Assembly (NCBI RefSeq): GCF_004137345.1
Contig: NZ_SDWV01000014.1
Coordinates: forward strand, 56,775-120,774
Source: Nocardioides zhouii
Lineage (GTDB): Bacteria > Actinomycetota > Actinomycetes > Propionibacteriales > Nocardioidaceae
Direction: 5' to 3'
DNA: 64,000 nt
Shown here piece by piece: positions 34,007 to 42,681 of the stretch (positions within the stretch are counted from its first letter, which is position 1; every line of letters starts with the position of its first letter). The notes under the pieces are model-generated. The model searched no databases and had not been told where the DNA came from. It saw only the letters and a program-made list of their open reading frames with translations. The position numbers and the translations under genes are program-made.

Positions 34007-34083
34007 CGGGTGGGCGAAGTCTGACGCTGATGGGCCGTTGCAACGGCCCACCCGCGACGGAGTCACCGCTTGAGCGGGGACTC
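34007..34083. repeat. Double-palindrome intergenic element, copy 1
   Basis: Two palindromes separated by nine bases: TGGGCCGTTGCAACGGCCCA (34031-34050, perfect 20-mer) and an imperfect 24-mer at 34060-34083 (GAGTCACCGCTT/GAGCGGGGACTC). The whole 77 nt aligns without gaps to 54207-54283 with about 64 identities. It fills the gap between convergent stops, suggesting a REP-like or terminator role. Confidence 0.85.
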
Positions 34084-34095
34084 ATACGGCAGGGA

Positions 34096-35475
34096 TCAGC
34101 CCGAGGCCATCAGCCGCTCGAGCGCGGCAACCCCGGGAGCCGTCGCCGCGGCGAGCCGCTCACGGACGGATTCGAGGACGGGCGAGCCGGGGTGGTCGGG
34201 AGGGATCCGGGACGGGTTGACGGCGACTCCGTTGGCCCAGGCGGCGATGTCGGGCTCGGCGCCGAAGGCCATCGCGGCGCGGGTGCCTCGGACGTTCATC
34301 TCCGCCCACTGGGCGAGCGAGTTGCCGAAGCGCGACGGCGGGCAGAGCCGGTTCTTCTCGTCGTCGTCGCGACGGGTCGCCTCGACGTAGCCGGTGAGGG
34401 CTGCCGAGAAGCAGGGGAAGCCCGCGCGCACCGGCTGGATGGTGATGTCCTCGGGGCGCCAGATCGGCACGAGCGGCGGGTTCTTGAGCCCGTCAGCTGC
34501 GCAGTGCACGACCACCGCGTCGTCGGCGACCTGCACCGACGTGCCGTCCGTGAACTCGAGGCGACCGCGCGACACCGACCGCAGGTGCCCGTGGCGCTGC
34601 ACGTCCTCGATGGTGCGCAGCAGCTCGAGCTCCCACGTGCCGAGGGTGGGCGACTTGGCCATCGTCGGCGTGACCGACCGGTCGATCCGCATCATCACCC
34701 CGGCCTCCTCCAGCCGGAGGAACACCTCGTCCAGCGACTCGGAGGCCACCGCCGCCTCGAACATCGTCGCGGGCACGCCGAGGTAGACCTCGGGGTCGGG
34801 CTGGATCAGCGCGCGGTTGAGCATCCACGGCTCGCGCGGTCGCACCCAGCAGATCGCGCCGGGGTCGACGCCCTGACCGAGCAGCCACACGCACGCATCG
34901 GTCGCGGTCTTGCCGGAGCCGACGATGACGTACTGGCTGGGCGCCTCCTCCATCCGTACGACGTCGTTGACCGTCACCACCCGCGCGTCGTCGGCGACCG
35001 CAAAGGGCGGTGACGACTCGGCCGGGATGCTCGGCGCGAGGTAGTGGGCGTTGACGATGCGGCATCCCTCGGGCACTTCCCAGCGCTGCCCGGAGATGCG
35101 TGAGACGACCGTACGGTCGCCGACGTAGTCGCTGCCGGTGAGCACCTCCACGCGGCCCGTGTGCCGCATCCGATCGAGCACCCGGGCGTAGTAGTCGACG
35201 ATCTCCGGCTGCGAGGCCCGCACGTGCAGGCCCGCCTCGGGGCCGCTCTCCTGCGTCCGCCCGCCGGCCAGCACCGTCGAGGCGACGCCGTAGAACGTCG
35301 AGGACTGGTGGAGCCGGACGAAGGGGTAGTCCTCGATCCAGTGGCCGCCGGCAGCGTGCCGTCGGTCGACGATCGCGACCCGCACGTCGGCGTGGTCGAT
35401 GAGGGCGTCGACGAAGCCCATCCCCATCGCGCCAGCACCCACCACGAGGTAGTCCACGTCCAGCTTGCGAGTCAT
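34096..35475 (-). CDS. FAD/NAD(P)-binding monooxygenase-like flavoprotein
   Basis: 459 residues from ATG 35475. FAD loop 'YLVVGAGAMGMGFVDAL' at residues 9-25, an 'HWIEDYPFVRLHQSS' segment near 55 as in flavin monooxygenases, and a second Rossmann 'YVIVGSGKTATDACVWL' near 190 for NADPH. The Baeyer-Villiger fingerprint FxGxxxHxxxW is not evident, so the reaction is left open. 'HCAADGLKNPPLVPIW' and a C-terminal helical cap follow. The gene is single. The upstream open frame to 35526 is Arg-rich and was excluded. Confidence 0.88.
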   Translation of the reverse strand: MTRKLDVDYLVVGAGAMGMGFVDALIDHADVRVAIVDRRHAAGGHWIEDYPFVRLHQSSTFYGVASTVLAGGRTQESGPEAGLHVRASQPEIVDYYARVLDRMRHTGRVEVLTGSDYVGDRTVVSRISGQRWEVPEGCRIVNAHYLAPSIPAESSPPFAVADDARVVTVNDVVRMEEAPSQYVIVGSGKTATDACVWLLGQGVDPGAICWVRPREPWMLNRALIQPDPEVYLGVPATMFEAAVASESLDEVFLRLEEAGVMMRIDRSVTPTMAKSPTLGTWELELLRTIEDVQRHGHLRSVSRGRLEFTDGTSVQVADDAVVVHCAADGLKNPPLVPIWRPEDITIQPVRAGFPCFSAALTGYVEATRRDDDEKNRLCPPSRFGNSLAQWAEMNVRGTRAAMAFGAEPDIAAWANGVAVNPSRIPPDHPGSPVLESVRERLAAATAPGVAALERLMASG

Positions 35476-35530
35476 GCGCACACCGTGGCACCCCGGTGGG
35501 CCGCCCGTCCACGCACGACGACGCAAAGGA

Positions 35531-36031
35531 TCAGGAGAGGACGGCGTCGACCGTCTTCTTGAGAGCGCTCGGCTGCGAGGGCTTCTTCGGCGCCTTCTTC
35601 TTCGCGGCCACCATCTCCTCGCCGATCTGCTGCAGCTGCTTGCGACCCAGGCCCTCCCGCACCTTCGGGAACCAGTCCTGCTCCTCCTCGTCCATGTGGT
35701 GCTGGACGTTCTCGATGAGCACGGTCGTCTTGGCGTCGAAGCGCTCGTCGGTGGGCTTCATGGCCGCGAGCTCCATCACGAGGACGTCGGCGACGTGGTG
35801 CTCCTCGTACGACTCGAGCACGTCGTCCTCGAGCTCCGGCATCAGCGCGCGGACCCGCGGGTACATCACCTCGTTCTCGATGTACGTGTGCTGGGTCAGC
35901 AGCTCGATCATCGTGTCGACCAGCGTGCCCTTGCGGACGTACGCCTCGTCGCCTGCGGCCTGGAAGTCGCGGAAGACCTTGCGGATCTGCTTGTGGTCGT
36001 CCTTGAGCATGACGATGGCGTCAGTGGAAAT
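35531..36031 (-). CDS. Hemerythrin HHE-domain protein, probable ATT start
   Basis: 166 residues if started at ATT 36031, giving (M)STDAIVMLKDDHKQIRKVF; the first ATG (36010) would drop seven conserved residues. An exact AGGAGG (36038-36043) lies six bases before the ATT, whereas nothing suitable precedes the ATG or the GTC between. Di-iron ligands follow the HHE pattern: His in 'DDHKQ', H-x3-E in 'HTYIENEVMYP', His in 'YEEHHVADVL', H-x3-E in 'HHMDEEEQDWF'. The Lys/Pro-rich tail ('KKKAPKKPSQPSALKK') may bind DNA or be flexible. Likely senses or stores oxygen or protects from oxidative or nitrosative stress. Confidence 0.9.
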   Translation of the reverse strand: MSTDAIVMLKDDHKQIRKVFRDFQAAGDEAYVRKGTLVDTMIELLTQHTYIENEVMYPRVRALMPELEDDVLESYEEHHVADVLVMELAAMKPTDERFDAKTTVLIENVQHHMDEEEQDWFPKVREGLGRKQLQQIGEEMVAAKKKAPKKPSQPSALKKTVDAVLS

Positions 36032-36131
36032 GGAGTGCCTCCTGATAGGGGTGGAGCGTGTCCCTGCTCCGTACCCCGATGCATACGGCGGCAACGGTGG
36101 CGCGCCGGCCCGCGAGCACGCACACTGGGGC

Positions 36132-36560
36132 ATGGCCGTGATGACGACTGAGCGACCCGCTCCCCCAGCAGCGCCGCGCCGGCGCCCGTGGCTTCCTCTG
36201 GTGCTCGCCGTCCTCTGCCTGGTGCCGTACGCCGGGCTGGTGCTGCCCTACTACGCCAACGGCCTCGAGGACCGGCCGCCGGGCGAGACGCTCTATGCGT
36301 ACGAGCTCTCCGGGCTGTGGCCCTACGACACCGCCCTGGGCGGGTTGCTCGCGTTCGTCGCGCTCATCGGAGTTCCGCTCGCGCCGTTCGTCGCCACCGT
36401 GGTCGCGATGTGGTCGGGGCTCTGCATCTGGGACGCCCGGAGCACCATGCAGCGGAGCGCGATCGCCCTGTACGCCGCCGCCGCCGTGGTCGCCGTCGCG
36501 TCGATCGCCTGGCTCGCGACGCCGCTCGCCAACGACCTCCTCGTCTGGTTCTTCGACTAG
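36132..36560 (+). CDS. Small membrane protein, hypothetical
   Basis: 142 residues with three hydrophobic helices (about 22-42, 75-98, 112-135). The N-terminus is Pro/Arg-rich ('ERPAPPAAPRRRPWLP'), and a loop 'NGLEDRPPGETLYAYELSGLWPYDTA' is probably outside. No family recognised. ATG 36132 or 36141 are both possible. It is divergent from the hemerythrin gene and followed by a GNAT gene 37 bp downstream. Confidence 0.75.
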   Translation: MAVMTTERPAPPAAPRRRPWLPLVLAVLCLVPYAGLVLPYYANGLEDRPPGETLYAYELSGLWPYDTALGGLLAFVALIGVPLAPFVATVVAMWSGLCIWDARSTMQRSAIALYAAAAVVAVASIAWLATPLANDLLVWFFD

Positions 36561-36597
36561 ACACGCGAGCGCGACACGCACCGGTCAGAATCGGGAC

Positions 36598-37062
36598 GTG
36601 CTGATCCACCGCGCCCACTTCACCGATCCACGGCTCGCCGCCTTCCTCCAGGCGCACCTCGACGACATGGAGCCGACCGCGCCGCCCGCGAGCCGGCACG
36701 CCCTTGACCTCGACGACCTGCAGCGCGACGGAGTACGCCTCTGGGTCGCGACCGCGGCCGACCGGCTCGTCGGCACCGCCGCGCTGGCCGCCCTCGGCGA
36801 GCGGCACGAGGAGCTCAAGAGCATGCGTACGGACCCGCAGGTGCGCGGCCAGGGCGTCGCGTCCCGCCTGCTGGCGCACGCGCTCGACGACGCCCGGTCC
36901 CGTGGGGTCGAGCGGATCTCGCTCGAGACCGGGAGCATGGAGTTCTTCGCGCCGGCGCGGAGCTTCTACGCCCGGGCGGGCTTCACGTCGTGCCCGCCCT
37001 TCGGGTCGTACGTCGTCGACCCGAACAGCACGTTCATGACGATGGCGGTCCCGCCGGGCTGA
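36598..37062 (+). CDS. GNAT-family N-acetyltransferase
   Basis: 154 residues from GTG 36598. Acetyl-CoA loop 'VRGQGVASRLLAHALDDARS' (Q/R-x-x-G-x-A type) near residue 81, with 'LVGTAALAALGERHEELKSM' before it and 'ARSFYARAGFTSCPPFGSYV' at the end, as in PhnO/ElaA-like and YjcF-like GNATs. The acceptor amine is unknown. CAGAAT is 6 nt upstream. The 3' end overlaps the convergent histidine kinase gene by 29 bases. Confidence 0.92.
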   Translation: MLIHRAHFTDPRLAAFLQAHLDDMEPTAPPASRHALDLDDLQRDGVRLWVATAADRLVGTAALAALGERHEELKSMRTDPQVRGQGVASRLLAHALDDARSRGVERISLETGSMEFFAPARSFYARAGFTSCPPFGSYVVDPNSTFMTMAVPPG

Positions 37063-38842
37063 CGTCGTCGGGATCGTGCGCGGGCAGGGTCACCGCGACC
37101 GTGGTGCCGCGACCGAGCTCCGAGGACACCTCGACGTGGCCCGAGTGGCGACGCACGATGCGGTCGACGATCGCGAGGCCGAGGCCCGTGCCGGGGCGGG
37201 CGAGGGCGTCGGGATTGGTCGAGCGGAAGAACTCCCGGAACAGGTGGCCCTGGTCGCGCTCGGAGATGCCGATGCCCGGGTCGATGAAGGAGACCCGCAC
37301 GTCGCCGTCCATTCGCTCGAGCCGGACGTCGATGACGGCCCCCTCCGGGGAGTACTTGATGGCGTTGCCCGCCAGGTTGGCCAGCATCCGGTGGAGCTCG
37401 TCGGCGCTCCCGGCGACCAGGACGGGCTCGTCGGGCGTGACGATCGTGCAGTCCTGCGACTTCGCCGCGGCGGCGTGGTGGCACTCCTCGGCGACCTCCA
37501 GCAGCACGCGGCGCAGGTCCACGGGGTCGGGCACGAATTCGCGCTCGGGGTCGGCCACCTGCGCCATCGTGAGCAGGTCCTCAATCACCGCGCGCATCCG
37601 GTCGGCCCCGCGTTCGGCCGCGGCCACCGACCGACGGTCCTCCAGACCGAGCGCACCGACGTCGAGCAGCTCGAGGTTGGCGGTCATCGAGAACAGCGGC
37701 GTACGCAGCTCGTGGCCGAGGGTGTTGACCATCTCCATGCGATAGGTGTCGAGCTTGCGGAGGCGGTCGGCGACGGCTCGCTCGCGGTCGAGCTGGCGCG
37801 CGTTGGCGACCGCGCGGCCGAGGTCGCGACCGATGTCGAGGGCGGCCTCGCGCTCCAGCGGCGTCCAGGCCGGGGTGTCACTGACCCGCGTGAGCACCAG
37901 GAAGCCCAAGCACTCGGGGCCGGCGCCCAGCGGGACGAAGAGCACCGACCCGATGCCGATCCGGTCGAGGAACGCCAGCAACGAGTCGGCACCCGCTGCC
38001 GGGAGGCCGGGGTGCTCGGAGTGCGCGTATGAGAAGTGCGCGACGTACTGGTCGTCCCAGTAGCGGTGGGCCAGTGCGATGACGACGTCGTCGATCTCGG
38101 AGAAGGGCGGCGCCTCGCCCCCGCCCAGGGCGTACGACGTCGTGGTGTTGACGCCGTCGCCGTGGAAGGCCGTGAGCCACATGCCGGCTGCGTCGAAGCA
38201 CGAGGCGACGGCCGCGCGGCACGCCTCGAGCACCAGGTCCAGCGACGGCTCGCCGAGGGCACGGCGCACGATCTGTCTCGCCTCGTCGGCGATCCGCACG
38301 CGCTCCGTCAGGTCCTCGCGCTCCAGCGCGAGCAGGACCAGCGTGCGGGCAACGCCGGCGTACTGCGTGAGCACCTCGAGCTGCTGGGGTCCCGGCAGCC
38401 GCCCGTTGCGGGGGCTGTCGACGGAGAGCAGCCCGCGGAGCACGCCGTCGTCGTCGTGGAGCGGCGCGAAGAGCATGTCGAGCGGGTGCCAGGCGTCCGT
38501 CAGGTCGAGGGGGACGACGTCGGGGATGTGGCTGTAGGGCAGCACCTCGGCGCTGACGTGGTCGTGGTGGACGAACTTCCACGCACCCCAGTCGTCGGCC
38601 CGGTCCATCTCGGCCTGCATGGCCGACAGGGGAACCCGCGTGCCGGCGAAGCCGTCGGGGACACCGGCCGCGACGAGGATCAGGAAGTCGTGGCTCCGCC
38701 GCAGGGTGATGGCCGACTGCTCGAAGCCGGCGAGCGTGGCCACGCTCTCGACGAGCACCTGCAGGTGCTGGCGCGTCTGCTCGTCGGCCCAGGGCGCGAC
38801 CTGCTGAGCCTGGTCCTGCGACTCGTCAGCTGCGTGCGACAC
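37034..38842 (-). CDS. GAF-domain sensor histidine kinase
   Basis: 602 residues, no membrane helices. Two GAF-like domains (about 25-175 and 195-350) precede a HisKA domain with the phospho-His in 'TLGHELRTPLFSM' at residue 377, and an HATPase_c domain with N-box 'LANLAGNAIKYS', G1 'FIDPGIGIS' and G2 'RPGTGLGLAIVDRI'. A soluble sensor of redox, gas or small ligand is likely. No response regulator is adjacent, so it is an orphan here. GTG 38842 has GGAGGAGGTG just upstream. Confidence 0.94.
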   Translation of the reverse strand: MSHAADESQDQAQQVAPWADEQTRQHLQVLVESVATLAGFEQSAITLRRSHDFLILVAAGVPDGFAGTRVPLSAMQAEMDRADDWGAWKFVHHDHVSAEVLPYSHIPDVVPLDLTDAWHPLDMLFAPLHDDDGVLRGLLSVDSPRNGRLPGPQQLEVLTQYAGVARTLVLLALEREDLTERVRIADEARQIVRRALGEPSLDLVLEACRAAVASCFDAAGMWLTAFHGDGVNTTTSYALGGGEAPPFSEIDDVVIALAHRYWDDQYVAHFSYAHSEHPGLPAAGADSLLAFLDRIGIGSVLFVPLGAGPECLGFLVLTRVSDTPAWTPLEREAALDIGRDLGRAVANARQLDRERAVADRLRKLDTYRMEMVNTLGHELRTPLFSMTANLELLDVGALGLEDRRSVAAAERGADRMRAVIEDLLTMAQVADPEREFVPDPVDLRRVLLEVAEECHHAAAAKSQDCTIVTPDEPVLVAGSADELHRMLANLAGNAIKYSPEGAVIDVRLERMDGDVRVSFIDPGIGISERDQGHLFREFFRSTNPDALARPGTGLGLAIVDRIVRRHSGHVEVSSELGRGTTVAVTLPAHDPDDVSPAGPPSS

Positions 38843-38950
38843 GGCACCTCCTCCCGTAGACCCAGTGGCACCGATCCCACCTTCACAGAAGAGTGGTCGC
38901 CGCGGACACGGTTCGTGAGAACGCCGGGCGCGCGTCGCTGCGGAAACTGG

Positions 38951-39892
38951 TCAGTCCGTCGGGACGGGAGTCACCAGCGCGCCACGCTCGAGGAAGGCGT
39001 CGACGTTGTCGAGCACGACGCGGCCCATCGCCTCGCGGGTCTGCGTCGTCGCGCTGCCGACGTGCGGGAGCAGCACGACGTCGTCACGGGTCAGCAACGC
39101 CTCGGGCACGTGCGGCTCGTCGGCGAAGACGTCGAGCCCGGCCCCGGCGATGCGGCCCGCCTCCAGCGCCGCGACCAGCGCGTCCTCGTCCACGACCGAG
39201 CCGCGGGCGACGTTGACGAGGTAGCCGTCGGGTCCGAGCGCGTCGAGGACGGCGGCGTCCACCAGCTTCTCCGTGCCGGCGCCGCCGGGCGTCAGCACGA
39301 CGAGCACGTCGCTGGCGCGGACGAGCTCGACGGGCGAGCCGTGGTGGGTCCAGGCCACGTCCTTGGGGCTGCGCGAGTGGTAGTGGACCTCGGCGCCGAA
39401 GGCCTCGAGCCGCTCGGCGGCGGCCGTCCCGATCCGGCCCAGGCCGAGCACGCCGACCACCGCTCCGCGTACGTCGCGGGTCAGCGGCAGCTTCTCGCCG
39501 CGGCCCCACGCGCCGCTGCGTACGAACCGGTCGGCGGCCGTGATGCCGCGCAGGACATCGACGACCAGGAACGCTGCGAGGTCGGCCACCGCGTCGGTCA
39601 GCACGTCGGGCGTGTTGGACACGACGATGCCGCGTCGTTGCGCCTCGGCGACGTCCACGTTGTCGTAGCCGACGCCGAAGTTGGCGATCGCCCGCAGGTC
39701 GGGCAGCGCGTCCATCTCGGCCGCGCCGACCGGGGCACCGCCGCCCACCACCGCCACCTCGACCCCCGCGGGGTCGGCGAGGTCCGCGAGCTCGGGGGCG
39801 GCGTAGCGGTCCACCAGCCACTCACGCACGAAGGGCATCAGCCCACCGAGCTGGACGACACGGACCGGGTGCTGGGCGTCGAGGGTCACCAC
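38951..39892 (-). CDS. D-2-hydroxyacid dehydrogenase (NAD-dependent)
   Basis: 313 residues from GTG 39892 (a second GTG at 39889 has slightly better spacing to AAGGA). NAD loop 'GVLGLGRIGTAAAERLEAFG' near residue 145; catalytic Arg in 'NVARGSVVDEDALV' near 233; Glu in 'DVFADEPHVPEALL' near 262; His in 'LLPHVGSATTQTREAM' near 280. Similar to glyoxylate/hydroxypyruvate reductases and D-glycerate dehydrogenases. It lies 65 bp from and divergent to an FAD-linked 2-hydroxyacid oxidase, so the two may act on the same 2-keto/2-hydroxyacid pair. Confidence 0.92.
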   Translation of the reverse strand: MVTLDAQHPVRVVQLGGLMPFVREWLVDRYAAPELADLADPAGVEVAVVGGGAPVGAAEMDALPDLRAIANFGVGYDNVDVAEAQRRGIVVSNTPDVLTDAVADLAAFLVVDVLRGITAADRFVRSGAWGRGEKLPLTRDVRGAVVGVLGLGRIGTAAAERLEAFGAEVHYHSRSPKDVAWTHHGSPVELVRASDVLVVLTPGGAGTEKLVDAAVLDALGPDGYLVNVARGSVVDEDALVAALEAGRIAGAGLDVFADEPHVPEALLTRDDVVLLPHVGSATTQTREAMGRVVLDNVDAFLERGALVTPVPTD

Positions 39893-39956
39893 GCCATCCT
39901 TGCCGGACGCGGCTCGCGAGACCATCGTGGGCCGGACCGTCCCGAAGGAGCACCCG

Positions 39957-41369
39957 TTGACCGACCTCCTCGACCGCCTGCGTACGGCCGTCGGCACCGA
40001 CCACGTCCTGACCGACGCCGGCGACGTGTCGGCGTACGTCGTCGACTGGACCGGCGTGCACGAGGGCCGGGCCCTCGCGGTGGTCAGGCCGGGCACGACG
40101 TCCGAGGTGGCCGCCGTGGTCGCCGCCTGCCACGAGGCCGGGGTCGCGATCGTGCCGCAGGGCGGCAACACCGGGCTGGTCGGTGGCGGGGTGCCGGATG
40201 CGTCGGGCGAGCAGGTCGTGCTGTCGCTGGGCCGGATGCGCACGATCCGCGAGGTCGACCCGGTCGCCGGGACGATCACCGTCGACGCCGGCGTCGTGCT
40301 CGCCGACGTGCAGGCCGTCGCCGAGCAGGCCGGGCGGCTGTTCCCGATGTCCCTCGGCTCGGAGGGCAGCTGCACGATCGGCGGCAACCTCGCCACCAAC
40401 GCCGGCGGCACCGCGGTCCTGCGCTACGGCATGACGCGCGAGCTGGTGCTGGGCCTCGAGGTGGTGCTGCCCGACGGGCGGGTGTGGGACGGGCTTCGCG
40501 GGCTCCGCAAGGACAACACCGGCTACGACCTGACCCAGCTGTTCGTCGGCTCCGAGGGCACACTCGGCGTGATCACCGGCGCGGTGCTGCGGCTCTTCCC
40601 GGCCACGCCACGGCACGCCACTGCGTGGGTCGCCGTGCCCTCGGTCGAGGCCGCGGTCTCGCTTCTCGGACTCGCGCAGCAGCACGCCGGCGCTCACCTG
40701 TCGACGTTCGAGATCGCGAACCGGCAGGCGCTCGACCTCGTGCTGGCCCACCTGCCCGGCGCGAGCGACCCGCTGGCCGAGCCCACCGACTGGTACGTCC
40801 TGGTCGAGCTCGCCGCGGCCGAGAACGACGGCGGGCTGGACGACGCGCTCGAGGCGATTCTCTCGGCGGCGGTCGAGGCCGACCTGGCGAGCGACGCCGC
40901 AATCGCGGGCAGCCCCGCACAACGCTCGTCGCTGTGGGCGCTGCGCGAGGGGATCTCGGAGGCGCAGAAGGTCGAGGGCGCGACGCTCAAGCACGACGTG
41001 ACCCTGCCGATCACCCGCCTCGCGGAGTGGGCCGCGGCGATGGGGCCGCAGCTGGACGCGGTGCTGCCGGGCATCCGCCCGGTGACATACGGCCACGTCG
41101 GCGACGGTAACCTGCACTACAACCTGAGCGCGGCAGTGGGGGCCGACGACGACCTCCGCGCGGCGGCGGCAGACCTCTCGACGGCGATCTACGACTCGGT
41201 GGCCGCCGCGGACGGCTCCATCAGCGCCGAGCACGGCCTCGGCCGGACGAAGGCGGCCGCAGGAGCGTCGTACAAGTCCGCGGTGGAGGTCGACCTGATG
41301 CGCGCGGTCAAGCGGGCGCTCGATCCCGACGGGCTGATGAACCCGGGCGTCCTCCTGCCGCCCACCTAG
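39957..41369 (+). CDS. FAD-linked 2-hydroxyacid oxidase/dehydrogenase (GlcD/D-2-hydroxyglutarate type)
   Basis: 470 residues. I placed the start at TTG 39957, six bases after GAAGGAG, rather than the ATG at 39900, which lies in Arg-rich non-conserved sequence. FAD-binding PCMH domain: 'VPQGGNTGLVGGGVPDASG' near residue 65 and 'SLGSEGSCTIGGNLATNAGG' near 133. The C-terminal cap has 'YGHVGDGNLHYNLS' and 'SAEHGLGRTKAAAG', metal and substrate ligands of D-lactate and D-2-hydroxyglutarate dehydrogenases. It oxidises a D-2-hydroxyacid; which one is open. Its TAG stop is also part of the next gene's -10 box. Confidence 0.93.
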   Translation: MTDLLDRLRTAVGTDHVLTDAGDVSAYVVDWTGVHEGRALAVVRPGTTSEVAAVVAACHEAGVAIVPQGGNTGLVGGGVPDASGEQVVLSLGRMRTIREVDPVAGTITVDAGVVLADVQAVAEQAGRLFPMSLGSEGSCTIGGNLATNAGGTAVLRYGMTRELVLGLEVVLPDGRVWDGLRGLRKDNTGYDLTQLFVGSEGTLGVITGAVLRLFPATPRHATAWVAVPSVEAAVSLLGLAQQHAGAHLSTFEIANRQALDLVLAHLPGASDPLAEPTDWYVLVELAAAENDGGLDDALEAILSAAVEADLASDAAIAGSPAQRSSLWALREGISEAQKVEGATLKHDVTLPITRLAEWAAAMGPQLDAVLPGIRPVTYGHVGDGNLHYNLSAAVGADDDLRAAAADLSTAIYDSVAAADGSISAEHGLGRTKAAAGASYKSAVEVDLMRAVKRALDPDGLMNPGVLLPPT

Positions 41370-41372
41370 GCT
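41367..41372 (+). promoter_or_regulatory. Probable -10 box of leaderless DoxX gene, overlapping a stop codon
   Basis: TAGGCT, 7 nt before ATG 41380. Its first three bases are the TAG stop codon of the FAD oxidase gene. Confidence 0.5.
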
Positions 41373-41379
41373 GACGACC

Positions 41380-41820
41380 ATGAAGGCACAAACCGTCGGA
41401 CGCGTCCTGCTCGGCTCGGCGATGGTGGGCGCGGGGGTGCTCCACCTGACCATCCAGCGCCAGGAGTTCCAGGCCCAGGTGCCCGACTGGTTCCCGCTCG
41501 ACGAGGACCTCACGGTCATCGGGTCGGGAGTCGTGGAGATGGCCCTGGGCGGCGCCTTCATCGCGCTGCCGAGGCACCGCCGCACGATCGGTGCCCTGCT
41601 CGCGGCGTTCTTCGTCGCGATCTTCCCCGGCAACATCGGCCAGTACCTCGAGGGCACCGACGCCTTCGGGCTCGACACCGACCGGGCCCGGTTCATCCGG
41701 CTCTTCTTCCAGCCCGTGCTGGTCCTCTGGGCGCTGTGGGCGGGCGGTCTGCTCGGTCGGCGCGCCGAGGAGCGGCGGGCCGAGGAGCTGGCGACCGAAG
41801 AGGTCGAGACGCGCGAGTGA
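41380..41820 (+). CDS. DoxX-family membrane protein
   Basis: 146 residues with four hydrophobic helices, 'GRVLLGSAMVGAGVLHLT' as the first and 'VVEMALGGAFIALP' next, matching small DoxX/DoxD-like proteins. DoxX relatives join membrane redox complexes; some help detoxify reactive species. The tail is rich in Glu and Arg ('RRAEERRAEELATEEVETRE') and probably a cytoplasmic coil. It follows the FAD oxidase by 10 bases but seems to have its own promoter. Confidence 0.85.
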   Translation: MKAQTVGRVLLGSAMVGAGVLHLTIQRQEFQAQVPDWFPLDEDLTVIGSGVVEMALGGAFIALPRHRRTIGALLAAFFVAIFPGNIGQYLEGTDAFGLDTDRARFIRLFFQPVLVLWALWAGGLLGRRAEERRAEELATEEVETRE

Positions 41821-41835
41821 CCCGCTGAGATCCTG

Positions 41836-42681
41836 CTAGAGCGTCGGCAGCCAGTCGACCCGGCCGGCCAGCACGGCGTACCCGACGAAGGCGCCGACGT
41901 CGAGCAGCGTGTGCGCCACGACGAACGGCATCACCCGTCCCCACCGACGGAACAGGTAGCCGAAGAGCAGCCCCATCGCGAGGTTGCCGACAAAACCGCC
42001 GAGGCCCTGGTAGAGGTGGTAGCTGCCGCGCAGGAGCGCCGCGAGGCCGATCGCCGCGGAGTCGCCGAAGCCGAGCTGGCGCAGTCGCACCTGCACGAAG
42101 CCGAGCACCACGAACTCCTCGAGCACCGCGTTCTCGGCGGCCGCCAGCACGAGCACCGGCACCTGCCACCACTCCCCCGGCAGCGACTGCGCGACGACCG
42201 TGAGGTTGGTCCCGAGGGCGTACGTCGCGAGGTAGAACACCACCCCGACCGAGCCGACGCCGAGCGCGAGCAGCGCGCCCCGACCGAGGTCGCCGATCCC
42301 GGCCCAGCCGCCGTCGCGCGCCCACACCTGGCGCAGCCGCGTGCCCGAGCGGACCAGGAAGTACGCCGCCAGTGCGACGGGCACGAGCGCGAAGCCGATC
42401 CGCAGCAGCTGGTAGGTCAGGTCGAGCCAGGGCCGGTCCGGGGCGAGCGAGTTGTTGAGGCTCGCCCCCTGCGCGGACAGCGGTCCGGGTGCGGTCAGCG
42501 CCGAGACCAGGCTGACGACCGAGTAGACCGCCGACCGGCCGAGCGAGACCAGGAGCACGAGGGCCAGCTCCACCCAGAGCAGCGCGCGCGCCAGCTCCGG
42601 CACGCCGCCGGGCACCGGGGTGTCGCGCAGCCGCCACCAGGGGCGGGCGTCGGCGGTCGGCGTGCTCACGGAGGACAGCAT
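41836..42681 (-). CDS. CPBP-family intramembrane metalloprotease
   Basis: 281 residues with about eight hydrophobic helices. The CPBP (Abi/CAAX protease) motif 1 is 'ENAVLEEFVVLGFVQ' near residue 186 with the tandem Glu, but the usual Arg of EExxxR is replaced (EEFVVL). Motif 2 is probably 'RGSYHLYQG' near 220 and motif 3 'VVAHTLLDV' near 255, giving the metal His residues. The family includes bacteriocin immunity and prenyl-protein processing homologues. The ATG start (42681) is buried in a hairpin; GTG 42669 is an alternative. Confidence 0.88.
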   Translation of the reverse strand: MLSSVSTPTADARPWWRLRDTPVPGGVPELARALLWVELALVLLVSLGRSAVYSVVSLVSALTAPGPLSAQGASLNNSLAPDRPWLDLTYQLLRIGFALVPVALAAYFLVRSGTRLRQVWARDGGWAGIGDLGRGALLALGVGSVGVVFYLATYALGTNLTVVAQSLPGEWWQVPVLVLAAAENAVLEEFVVLGFVQVRLRQLGFGDSAAIGLAALLRGSYHLYQGLGGFVGNLAMGLLFGYLFRRWGRVMPFVVAHTLLDVGAFVGYAVLAGRVDWLPTL

